From an uncultured Ilumatobacter sp. (GTDB taxonomy: Bacteria; Actinomycetota; Acidimicrobiia; Acidimicrobiales; Ilumatobacteraceae): a stretch of DNA of 13,717 nucleotides. Of this stretch, positions 1-7,308 are shown in pieces. The position numbers and the translations under genes were made by a program. The stretch covers positions 1-13,717 of the forward strand of contig CALAHA010000047.1 in NCBI GenBank assembly GCA_937891565.1. Reading direction: 5' to 3'. A model generated the notes under the pieces. That model was not told the origin of the DNA. It worked only from the letters and a program-made list of their open reading frames with translations, and ran no database searches. Each line of letters starts with the position of its first letter. Positions within the stretch are counted from its first letter, which is position 1.

Positions 1-70
1 GGTTGCTCAGGCAATGCGACCAGCCGGCCCACCGGTACTCTCAGTCGCGATGACTGCTGAGCACACCGCC

Positions 71-2452
71 ATGTCTCCCACCGGTACACCCGGCTCAATT
101 CTTGGTACCCGCGTCACACGTACCGAAGATCCGGGGCTGCTGACCGGCGCTGCGATCTACCTCGACGACCTCCACATCGAAGGCTCACTGCACGCAGTAT
201 TCGTCAGGTCCGATGTCGCGCACGGCGCGATCAACTCCATCGAGACCGACGAGGCAGCGTCGATGCCCGGCGTGGTCGCAGTGCTGACGTTTGCCGACCT
301 CGGCGTTCCTGCCCATCACGGTTTCGCGCCCGTCCACGACGACTTCAAGCGGCCACCACTCGCCGATGGTGTCGTCCGGTTCGTCGGTGAACCGATTGCC
401 ATCGTGCTCGCCGAGACGCTCGAAACAGGCACCGACGCTGCGCAGATGGTTTGGGCCGACATCGAGCCGCTCACGCCAATCATCGACATGGAAGCTGCAC
501 TCGAGGCCGATGCCCTCCCGATCTTCCCCGCCCACGGTGACAACCAAGCCGTACGGACCGTTGGCAAAGAGCGATCCGACCCGACGACCGCAGAGCGTCT
601 CGTCCGAGGCCGCTACATCAATCAGCGCATCGCTGTCGTTCCGATCGAACCCGATCGTGCCGCTGCCGAAATCGACGAGCACGGCCGAGTCAAGTTGTGG
701 GCATCGACGCAGATGCCGCACCTCTTGCACCGGCAGTTAGCCGGAGCGCTCGGTCTCGAAGAATCCGACGTGCACGTGGTGACGCCACAGGTCGGCGGTG
801 GCTTCGGCGGCAAAGCCGGGCTGATGTCCGAGCAGGTCGCAATCTGTGCGCTGGCACGCCAGTTCCAACGGCCAATCACCTGGGTACCACCGCGTAGTGA
901 CGACATGAAGTCACTCCTGCATAGCCGCGGGCAAGTGCAGTACGCCGAGCTGGGTTGCACCGAAGACGGCCGATTCACCAGCCTGCGCGTTCGCCTGGTC
1001 AACGACTGTGGCGCCTACCCGAACATCGGCGCGATGCTGCCGGGCCTGACCCGCAACATGGCGCAAGGCACCTACGCAATCCCCGAACTCGAGTTCGACA
1101 TCGCAGTTGCCATCACGAACACCACACCAATGGGCGCGTACCGCGGTGCTGGCCGGCCAGAAGCCACCGCACTCCTCGAACGGCTCGTCGATCAAGCGGC
1201 CCTCGAACTCGGCATCGATCCAATCGAGATTCGTCGCCGCAACTTTCTGGCCGACGATGTCTTCCCATTCCAAACAATCACCGGGCCGGTGTACGACACC
1301 GGCCAATACGCGATGGCACTCGACAAAGCTGCCGAAGTTGCCGGCTACGAGGCGCTGCGTGCCGAACAGGCCACGCGCCGCGAACAGGGCAGCAAAAAGC
1401 TTCTGGGGATCGGCGTCGCGTCGTATGTCGAGGTCACGGCGGGCCGCGGCGGTACCGAATTCGGTGCGGTCGAAGTACACGACGACGGCACGGCCACCAT
1501 GTACGCCGGCACGCTCTCTCACGGGCAGGGCCACCAAACGGCGTACGCGATGCTTGTCTCTGACCAGACCGGCATTCCTGTCGACAAGATCACGCTCGTT
1601 GACGGCGACACCGATCGGGTTCGCACGGGTGGCGGCACCGGCGGCTCCCGATCGCTGCAACTCGGTGGCTCGGCGGTCCACGGCGCCACCGAGGTGATGG
1701 TCTCCAAAGCAAAGGAGCTCGCAGCAAAACTGCTCGAAGCCGATGCTGCCGACATCGTGGTCGACACTGGGTCAGGAACCATTGGTGTGGCTGGCGTTCC
1801 CGCACAAGCCCTCTCGTGGGGCGAGCTGGCGCAGCGCGCTGCGGCTATCGGCGAGCACGTCGACGGCGAGTTCGACTTCGTTCAGAAGGGCGGCACGTTC
1901 CCATTCGGCACACACATCGCCGTCGTCGAAGTTGATGCCGAAACCGGCAAGGTCGAGCTCCTCCGCCACATCGCAGTCGACGACTGCGGAACCGTCCTCA
2001 ACCCACTCATCGTCGAAGGCCAGCAGCACGGCGGGATCGCGGCAGGTGTCGGCCAAGCGCTGTACGAAGAGGTGCGGTTCGACGAGGACGGCAACCCGGT
2101 CACATCGAACCTCGCCGACTACGCGATCCCGTCAGCGGCCGAACTGCCCTCGTTCGAAGTCGTCTCGACCGAGACACCGACACCGATGAACCCGCTCGGC
2201 GCCAAAGGCATCGGCGAGGCGGCAACCATCGGTTCAACTCCGGCCGTACAGAACGCCGTCATCGATGCGCTCGCTCACCTCGGCGTCCGCCACATTGATT
2301 TGCCGTGCACACCCGAGCGGGTCTGGCAAACAATGCAGCAGGCCGCTGCCGGCACACTGCCCGACCCTTGGAGCGAACCCCCCGAGATTTTTGCTCGCAA
2401 CCGCGCCGAGGTCGACGAGCCGCAAGATACCGCCGACGCACCAGTCATCTGA
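71..2452 (+). CDS. Form II CoxL-like molybdopterin-binding large subunit (xanthine dehydrogenase family)
   Basis: Catalytic large subunit of a molybdenum hydroxylase, which would work with a FAD subunit and a 2Fe-2S subunit in the cytoplasm. Visible motifs, numbered from the 71 start: an N-terminal a/b-hammerhead region beginning GTRVTRTEDPGLLTG; GGGFGGK at 242-248 by the molybdenum cofactor; AYRGAGR at 356-362; and KGIGEA with the presumed catalytic Glu at 716. The AYRGAGR loop is the form II signature. True form I CO dehydrogenases carry AYxCSFR, so the substrate is probably not CO and cannot be named. Length of 793 aa is normal. The start is uncertain: ATGs at 14, 50 and 71 are in frame, none has a good ribosome site, and family members begin close to the 71 start. 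The frame stays open to the left edge. Partner subunits are expected to the left. Confidence 0.9.
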   Translation: MSPTGTPGSILGTRVTRTEDPGLLTGAAIYLDDLHIEGSLHAVFVRSDVAHGAINSIETDEAASMPGVVAVLTFADLGVPAHHGFAPVHDDFKRPPLADGVVRFVGEPIAIVLAETLETGTDAAQMVWADIEPLTPIIDMEAALEADALPIFPAHGDNQAVRTVGKERSDPTTAERLVRGRYINQRIAVVPIEPDRAAAEIDEHGRVKLWASTQMPHLLHRQLAGALGLEESDVHVVTPQVGGGFGGKAGLMSEQVAICALARQFQRPITWVPPRSDDMKSLLHSRGQVQYAELGCTEDGRFTSLRVRLVNDCGAYPNIGAMLPGLTRNMAQGTYAIPELEFDIAVAITNTTPMGAYRGAGRPEATALLERLVDQAALELGIDPIEIRRRNFLADDVFPFQTITGPVYDTGQYAMALDKAAEVAGYEALRAEQATRREQGSKKLLGIGVASYVEVTAGRGGTEFGAVEVHDDGTATMYAGTLSHGQGHQTAYAMLVSDQTGIPVDKITLVDGDTDRVRTGGGTGGSRSLQLGGSAVHGATEVMVSKAKELAAKLLEADAADIVVDTGSGTIGVAGVPAQALSWGELAQRAAAIGEHVDGEFDFVQKGGTFPFGTHIAVVEVDAETGKVELLRHIAVDDCGTVLNPLIVEGQQHGGIAAGVGQALYEEVRFDEDGNPVTSNLADYAIPSAAELPSFEVVSTETPTPMNPLGAKGIGEAATIGSTPAVQNAVIDALAHLGVRHIDLPCTPERVWQTMQQAAAGTLPDPWSEPPEIFARNRAEVDEPQDTADAPVI

Positions 2453-2457
2453 CGCCA

Positions 2458-2682
2458 GGCACGCCCACTCTCAGGAGCGACGAGGCCGTCCTCGAAGTTG
2501 TTCGAGAGATCGGTGCGGCCTTCCCTGAGACAAGCAAACGCCTGAGCCAGGGTTACTGACGTTCTTCATTCGCGGCAAGAAGGCGTTCGCCAACTTCCAC
2601 GCAGATCATCACGGTGACGGTTGAACGGCGATCTGGTTCGGTGCCCCGCCCGGCGTGCAAGAGCAGTTGGTCGGCGAGAGGC
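2458..2682 (+). pseudogene. Decayed MmcQ/YjbR family gene remnant
   Basis: Translation in pieces recovers an MmcQ/YjbR-like protein (PF04237, a small DNA-binding-fold family). Frame 1 from 2458 gives SDEAVLEVVREIGAAFPET and then SQGY before a TGA at 2557. The reading then resumes in another frame at 2559 with TFFIRGKKAFANF and HADHHGDG, meets a TGA at 2622 (probably a former CGA Arg codon), and continues as TAIWFGAPPGVQEQLVGER to about 2681. The family consensus is continuous across this point (GxPTFFVRGKK...DHHGDGR...LWxxAPPGVQE). There is thus one frameshift and one nonsense codon. There is no ATG/GTG start in a suitable place, and the C-terminal third (the usual PPYVG-GWxGVRLD part) is missing where the opposite-strand hydrolase gene ends. 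I recognise the family from its conserved words and have done no alignment. Confidence 0.75.
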
Positions 2683-3900
2683 TTAGCCGGCGCAGTCGAC
2701 GCAATGCACGTCGGCGGGCGATGTTCCACCAAACAGTTCGGTCAGCCAGTCGATCAGACGCGCTCCCTCAACTTCAAGTTCGTAGACCTCTGCGCTCCGC
2801 ATGATCGTGTGCGTCGAGCCGGGTGCCACGTAGGCGGAAATTTCGATTCCTGACGTCTCGCCCAGCGCCTCCGTGGCATCGATCAGCGTGACCAACTCGT
2901 CGGCTTGAACTCCGGCGAGGCTGCCGAAGAATGCCTGCGTTTGGTCGAATGCATAGTCGAAGCGGGCATAGCGAACCTCCGGGGCATGCGTACCGGCGAG
3001 GACGTACAGGCCGGGGATGCTGAACTCCTCGGCGGTCAGGCCTTCAGCGACTGGCCAGGCTGGCTGGTTGTTCATCGTGCCCCAGAGTGAACCAATAGTG
3101 GCGTTGATGACGCCGACATCCGGGTAGCCGCCCGAGCTGTCGCCGAACGTGACGATGTCGGTGGTGTCCGGATAGCGATCGGACGCGAGTCCTGCAAACA
3201 GGGGGGTTGGAACCGAGCCAGCGCTCGCCCCGGTGACGACGACCTGCTCGGCGTCGGGATAGTTCGCCAGCAGGAGGTCGAGCCCGGCCGATGCGTTGAC
3301 GAAGCCGTTGTGGCGAACCTCAAGGTCGCCGTAGGTCGTTGTCTCATCACCGAGAAAGACATCGCCGGTGCAGTAGGGGACATAGACGATCGAGTGATCG
3401 GCCAGGGGATTCTCCGGGTTGGTGGCATCGAACAACCCCGAGTCGGTCGGCGGCTCGGTGATGTCGATGCTCGAGGTGTAGGTCCCGTTCTCAAAGTCAC
3501 ACGACTCTTCGGTGAAGCACGCACCACCTCCTTCGAAGTACAGAACGACCTTCTTCGGGTCAGCTGGCCGTTCCCACAGCACGAACTCGCTCCCATCGGC
3601 GCACACACAGTCGCTGGCGGGGTCGAACACATCCCACTCCCCTGCCAGGCCCGTTGGTTCGTCGACCATTGCATCGGTGACGGGCGGTTCGGTCGCTGCT
3701 GGTTCGTTAGCCGTTGGTTCCGTCGCTGCTGGCTCTGGCTCTGACTCCGGCGGCTCGGTAACCGGCGCGGCCGTCTCGGCCGGTGCATCGGTCTCAACGG
3801 TCGCCGTGTTGGGTTGCTCGGACGCACTGTCGCTCGTTCCGCCGCATGCTGCAAGCACAAAACAAGCCGTTACTCCAAGTGTGATGACATGTCGCTGCAT
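2683..3900 (-). CDS. Secreted lipoprotein, pectinacetylesterase/Notum-like serine hydrolase
   Basis: Predicted exported lipoprotein of 405 aa. The first 19 residues form a type II signal peptide (MQRHVITLGVTACFVLAAC) with lipobox LAAC and the lipid-bearing Cys at 19. A low-complexity Pro/Glu/Thr/Ala linker follows (about 28-83, repeated ATEP units), then the hydrolase domain. Features of the pectinacetylesterase/Notum a/b-hydrolase family are LYFEGGGAC at 120-128 (oxyanion-side Gly-rich turn), the nucleophile elbow GASAGS with Ser at 226, a likely Asp near 319 (FDYAFDQTQ) and a C-terminal His at 364 (APGSTHTI). Ester hydrolysis at the cell surface follows from the family; the substrate is unknown and need not be pectin. 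The ATG at 3898-3900 is chosen because it puts the signal peptide at the N-terminus; an in-frame ATG at 3966 would bury it and overlap the 3965 remnant. It stands alone, between two gene remnants. Confidence 0.85.
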   Translation of the reverse strand: MQRHVITLGVTACFVLAACGGTSDSASEQPNTATVETDAPAETAAPVTEPPESEPEPAATEPTANEPAATEPPVTDAMVDEPTGLAGEWDVFDPASDCVCADGSEFVLWERPADPKKVVLYFEGGGACFTEESCDFENGTYTSSIDITEPPTDSGLFDATNPENPLADHSIVYVPYCTGDVFLGDETTTYGDLEVRHNGFVNASAGLDLLLANYPDAEQVVVTGASAGSVPTPLFAGLASDRYPDTTDIVTFGDSSGGYPDVGVINATIGSLWGTMNNQPAWPVAEGLTAEEFSIPGLYVLAGTHAPEVRYARFDYAFDQTQAFFGSLAGVQADELVTLIDATEALGETSGIEISAYVAPGSTHTIMRSAEVYELEVEGARLIDWLTELFGGTSPADVHCVDCAG

Positions 3901-3964
3901 CAGAACAGCATGGCCGCCGTCGGCCGCGCATGTCCAGCTTGCGCCAATCGGCGAGACTTCCGTC

Positions 3965-4096
3965 ATGGATGAAGAAGTACTGCACGGCGGCGTCGCGAAC
4001 GCTGGTGCGGTGACGCGGCTCGGCGATCATGTGCTTCGGCCGTCCAACCCACACACGCCAACCATCCACCGCTTCCTGACGTACGTCCGGATTTAG
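3965..4096 (+). pseudogene. N-terminal fragment of an aminoglycoside phosphotransferase (APH)-family gene
   Basis: ATG at 3965 opens a 43-codon frame ending at TAG 4094-4096. Its peptide carries EEVLHGGVANAGAVTRLGD followed by HVLRPSNPHTPTIHRFLTYV. This matches the typical N-terminus of actinobacterial APH-family (PF01636) phosphotransferases: a Gly-rich VNAGAVVRVGDTVRRP strand, then PHTPAVHALLRHL. The kinase core (HGDxxxxN and DxD motifs) is absent. The frame stops exactly where the convergent metallo-hydrolase gene ends, overlapping its stop by 3 bp, so the rest was lost. I treat it as a truncated remnant and not a functional small gene. The match is from recognition of conserved words only. 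Confidence 0.65.
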
Positions 4097-5106
4097 CTCG
4101 CGGCGTAGACGCTGTCGAGCCGCGGCCGGCCAGCACCGTCGTGAGCGAGCACCCCGTCGTCGACGAGCTTCACGATGTGTGAGAGAACGCTGCGCGCCGC
4201 CGGCTTGTGGAGCTCGATGCGCACCGCTGCGTAGAGCGTCGTGACGATGTCAGGAATCGTCGTCAAGCCGCCGCGAACGGCATCGATAATCTGCTGCTCG
4301 CGGGCCTCGCGGTGGGCAATGAGTTGACGGACGAACCGCTGCGGGTTCGGGATCGGCACCCCATGAGTCGGGATGGCAATGTCGTCGTTGCGGCCAGCGA
4401 CCATGCGAAGCGATTCGAAGTAGTCGCTCATGTCGCCATCGGGAGGCGAGACGACGGTCGTGCTCCAACCCATGACGTGGTCGCCCGTAAAGAGCGTGCG
4501 AGTTGTGCCGTCGTCAAGGGCAAAACAGGTGTGATTCGACGTATGTCCAGGTGTATGTAAGGCCGTCATCGACCAGCCGTCACCGCTGACAGCCACGTCA
4601 CCCGTGACAACCGCGATATCGGGCGTGAAGTCGTGGTCGGTCGCTTCTTCGATTTTGACATCAGGCTCGGCGATGTCGTCCGGTTGTGCTGCGGTGTCGC
4701 CAGACCCGGGTGGGGCGATGCCGAACCCCTCGGGGTCGGTCCCGATATCCCAGGGCTCAGCTCCAGGTCGATCGTGCGGGCCGAATGCAACCGTCGGTGC
4801 ACCGGTCTCGTCGCGGAGCCAGGCCGCGAGGGGCGAGTGGTCGGCGTGGCAGTGCGTCACCAGTATCGAGCGAACCGTCTCGCCGACCAAAGCCGCTGCG
4901 AGCGCATCGCGGTGCGAATCGATGCGGGGACCCGGGTCAATCACCGCGACGTCGCCAGTGCCAATGATGTAGGTGCCGGTGCCGTGGTAGCTGAACTTCG
5001 ACGGGTTCTTGGCAATGATACGTCGGACGTTCGGTGCAATCTGTTCGACCTCGCCGTACTCGAAGTCATCCGATTGCAGCGTGACGAAGTCTGGCGAGTT
5101 GCTCAC
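4093..5106 (-). CDS. MBL-fold metallohydrolase, LACTB2-like
   Basis: Metallo-beta-lactamase-fold hydrolase of 337 aa, cytoplasmic (no signal peptide). Metal ligands are visible: HCHADH at 85-90 (HxHxDH), His187 in TPGHTSNH, Asp209 in FTGDH and His248 in PTHGVPI. A C-terminal helical/winged-helix segment (about 260-335, REAREQQIIDAV...VLSHIVKLVDDGVL) is the mark of the LACTB2 branch, whose characterised members are ribonucleases or thioester/ester hydrolases; which applies here is not shown. Unusual is an acidic, Pro/Gly-rich stretch at about 111-155 between the first metal motif and the PDIAVVTGD strand, longer than I expect for the branch. Start is GTG at 5104-5106, four bases after the asparaginase stop, so translation is probably coupled. 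It is the last gene of the operon. Confidence 0.88.
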   Translation of the reverse strand: MSNSPDFVTLQSDDFEYGEVEQIAPNVRRIIAKNPSKFSYHGTGTYIIGTGDVAVIDPGPRIDSHRDALAAALVGETVRSILVTHCHADHSPLAAWLRDETGAPTVAFGPHDRPGAEPWDIGTDPEGFGIAPPGSGDTAAQPDDIAEPDVKIEEATDHDFTPDIAVVTGDVAVSGDGWSMTALHTPGHTSNHTCFALDDGTTRTLFTGDHVMGWSTTVVSPPDGDMSDYFESLRMVAGRNDDIAIPTHGVPIPNPQRFVRQLIAHREAREQQIIDAVRGGLTTIPDIVTTLYAAVRIELHKPAARSVLSHIVKLVDDGVLAHDGAGRPRLDSVYAAS

Positions 5107-5110
5107 TTGC

Positions 5111-6115
5111 TCAGTCTGACGCGAGCCACCGCAGCGGGCTCAATTGGCCAACTTCGCGGCCGTGGCCCATCACGGGAACCCGAGTCTCGGCAACCACCCG
5201 TTGGATGGTGTCGCGGTCGACACCGAGCAGGTTCATCGCCTTTGGCATCACCGCCTGCCGCGCCGCATCGGAACCGTCGGAGATCTTGTAGGCAACAGCA
5301 CGCCCATCAGGCAACGCCGCAGCCATCACGCCAGCTGCGCCTTCCTTCGCGATCAAGCCGGGCACCGCTTGCATCCATGCAGTGATGTCGCGGCCTGTGC
5401 CGCCAACCAGTTCGGGATGTGCACGCATTGCACGAGCCACCGATCCGTCGGCCAGCGCAACGGCTGCGAATGCGTCAGCGAGCCCGCGTAGCGAGAAGGC
5501 GTGCGTCGGCGCGCCGCATCCGTCGACACCGATCTCGGTGATCGCAGCGCCAATGAGTTCCGCAATGTGCTCGGCGATCGCCTGCTGCAACGGATGCTCG
5601 GCTGCGAGGTAGTGCTCGATTGGCCAGTCGTTGATCTTGCACGTCGCCAACATTGCTGCGTGCTTTCCCGAACAATTTTGCTGTAACGCCGACGGCTCGA
5701 TGCCCGCTCGACGCGCGTTCTCACAAGCAGCAAGTCCATACGGGCGGGCTGGCGTGTTCTGCAGATCCGCTTCGGTGAGCCCGACCGTCTCGAGCGTGCG
5801 ACGAGCAGCATCAAGGTGCATGGCCTCGCCGCTGTGGCTGCCGCATGCCACGGCGAGTAAATCGACGCGAAGGTCAAGCCCGGCAGCGACCATCGCGTCA
5901 GCCTGGAGAGGCTTGAGTGACGAACGCGGATAAACGATCGTGTCGACCGAACCAATGTGCGCTTCGACACCACCCAGGCCGTCGCGAACCAGGCCTGCTC
6001 CGAGGTGCAGCGACTCGTCGAGGCCGCTGCGGGTGGCCACAGCGATCGGAGCGAAGGAGCCGGTGGTGAACCGGGTGCCGTCGATTGGTTCGGTCATCGC
6101 GTTTGAGTCGGTCAT
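5111..6115 (-). CDS. L-asparaginase, class 3 (Rhizobium etli ReAV / L-asparaginase II type)
   Basis: Hydrolyses L-asparagine to aspartate and ammonia; cytoplasmic, 334 aa. Diagnostic motifs of the PF06089 family: RSSLKPLQA with the Ser-x-x-Lys pair Ser65/Lys68, the CGSHSGE segment at about 92-97 holding the second catalytic Ser, NCSGKHAAML with Cys148 and Lys151, and GVDGCGAP with Asp198 and Cys200. In the R. etli enzyme the equivalent Cys, Lys and Cys residues bind zinc. It is unrelated to the classical EcAII asparaginases. Start ATG at 6113-6115 is chosen because it overlaps the stop of the upstream AI-2E gene in the classical ATGA arrangement and leaves a short leader before TGSFAPIAVATRSG; an in-frame start at 6229 would overlap that gene by more than 100 bp. 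ATG 6097 is an alternative. Co-transcribed with both neighbours. Confidence 0.92.
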   Translation of the reverse strand: MTDSNAMTEPIDGTRFTTGSFAPIAVATRSGLDESLHLGAGLVRDGLGGVEAHIGSVDTIVYPRSSLKPLQADAMVAAGLDLRVDLLAVACGSHSGEAMHLDAARRTLETVGLTEADLQNTPARPYGLAACENARRAGIEPSALQQNCSGKHAAMLATCKINDWPIEHYLAAEHPLQQAIAEHIAELIGAAITEIGVDGCGAPTHAFSLRGLADAFAAVALADGSVARAMRAHPELVGGTGRDITAWMQAVPGLIAKEGAAGVMAAALPDGRAVAYKISDGSDAARQAVMPKAMNLLGVDRDTIQRVVAETRVPVMGHGREVGQLSPLRWLASD

Positions 6116-7269
6116 GGTGTCTGGGCTGATTCGTCTCGAGAACTCGGGTGTTGTTCGGTTGGGGTGGAGCGCCGCGGTTGTTGGATCGTCGTCAGATGAC
6201 TGTCGACCACGTCGTAGCGCTGGCCCCATTCACTGGCGAGTGCTTGCGCCATAGCTGCTGCGGGCAAGGCGAGGATCGCACCGACCGCACCGAGGAGGGA
6301 CGCTCCAGCGAGCGCTGCACCGAAGGCCACGGCAGCGTGCAGTTCCATCGTGCGGGCGGTGATGCGTGGTGCAAAGAAGTAGTTCTCGACCTGCTGGTAA
6401 ATGACGATGAACCCGATGACGATCGCTGCCTTGATCGGCGAGTCGAGGAACGTGAGCAGCACGGGCAAGATGCCAGCGAGGTACGTACCGACCACCGGCA
6501 GGAACTGGCTGACGAGGCCAACCCACAGAGCCAGAGCAATCGGCGCCTGCGTACCGATCGATTGGAACACGACCCAGTGGAAGAATGCTGACAGCAGGGC
6601 GAGAAGCGCTCGGGAGTATAGGTACCCGCCGGTCTTGTTGATCGCCAGTTCCCACGCATTGAGGACACGTGCCTGGCGAGCCGGGGTGAGGCGGGAACAA
6701 ATAACCCGGCGAAGGCGGGGCCCGTCGGCAACGAGGTAGTAGGTGAACAGGAGCGCCGACAGCCCTTGGAAGATGACTCCGATTGCGGCCAGTGACAGGC
6801 GCACTGCCTCGTCACCCTGGCTCTGGATGAACTGCTGGACACGGCCGTTCGGGTCGTTGACCTCGTCGATCACCGCCTGGGCGTTGATTTGTGTTCCAAA
6901 CGTGTCGTTGAGGAACGTGACGGTGTCGACGATGTACACGTTCGACTCTGACAGCAGGTCAGCGATCTGCCCGCCGACAAGCGTGCCGATGGCGACGAGA
7001 AACAAAAGGAATGCAAGGAGCACGCCAAGCAGAATCGTGATCGTGGCACGCCCTCGTCGCCAGCCGCGGGCAGCCAGCTTGTTGACGCCAGGCTCGATCG
7101 CTAGGGCGATGAAGAGCGAGACGAGCAGCAGGATCAACAGGTCTGCGAGCCGGTGGAACACGTGGCGGGCGACGAATGTCAGCAGGAATCCGGTCCAGAA
7201 GATCACGACTCCCGGAATCACCCAGCGCGGCAAGGTGCGATCGACGTCTGTTTCGGAATCTTCGGGCAC
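6112..7269 (-). CDS. AI-2E family transporter (PF01594 membrane protein)
   Basis: Polytopic inner-membrane protein of 385 aa. The order matches the family: paired N-terminal membrane helices (WVIPGVVIFWTGFLL and LADLLILLLVSLFIALAIEPGVN), a third helix (ITILLGVLLAFLLFLVAIG), a central soluble segment (NVYIVDTVTFL to SQGDEAVRLS), then a helical C-terminal half. That half has LLFTYYLVADGPRLRR, PVVGTYLAGILPVLLTFL, the signature QQVENYFFAPRI and a final Ala/Gly-rich helix. Members include TqsA (autoinducer-2 export) and Na+/H+ antiporters, so the cargo is open. The N-terminus is a GTG at 7267-7269; extension to 7488 would overlap the divergent oxygenase gene and reads as non-membrane sequence. A TACCAT box six bases upstream supports the GTG. 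First gene of the operon with asparaginase and the MBL hydrolase. Confidence 0.9.
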   Translation of the reverse strand: MPEDSETDVDRTLPRWVIPGVVIFWTGFLLTFVARHVFHRLADLLILLLVSLFIALAIEPGVNKLAARGWRRGRATITILLGVLLAFLLFLVAIGTLVGGQIADLLSESNVYIVDTVTFLNDTFGTQINAQAVIDEVNDPNGRVQQFIQSQGDEAVRLSLAAIGVIFQGLSALLFTYYLVADGPRLRRVICSRLTPARQARVLNAWELAINKTGGYLYSRALLALLSAFFHWVVFQSIGTQAPIALALWVGLVSQFLPVVGTYLAGILPVLLTFLDSPIKAAIVIGFIVIYQQVENYFFAPRITARTMELHAAVAFGAALAGASLLGAVGAILALPAAAMAQALASEWGQRYDVVDSHLTTIQQPRRSTPTEQHPSSRDESAQTP

Positions 7270-7275
7270 GTTCGG

Positions 7276-7281
7276 ATGGTA
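7276..7281 (-). promoter_or_regulatory. Possible -10 box (TACCAT) for the AI-2E/asparaginase/MBL operon
   Basis: On the minus strand TACCAT matches the actinobacterial -10 pattern TAnnnT and lies 6 nt before the GTG at 7269. This spacing would start the transcript at or next to the start codon (leaderless). No convincing -35 is visible. It lies in the 39-bp space between the two divergent start codons. Confidence 0.4.
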
Positions 7282-7308
7282 GCCAGCAGGTCGTGGCACG
7301 ATGAGCCA

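Noticed and set aside
911..1681. Long minus-strand open frame inside the CoxL-like gene
   Set aside because: It is antisense to a well-conserved protein; its peptide has no recognisable motif and looks like a GC-rich shadow frame.
4633..5385. Plus-strand open frame across the MBL/asparaginase junction
   Set aside because: It lies antisense to two clear genes, and its translation turns into Arg/Ser/Pro-rich nonsense.
7153..7308. Upstream extension of the MpaB-like gene
   Set aside because: It would be antisense to the membrane-protein gene and the added residues do not resemble the family; ATG 7309 fits the family start.
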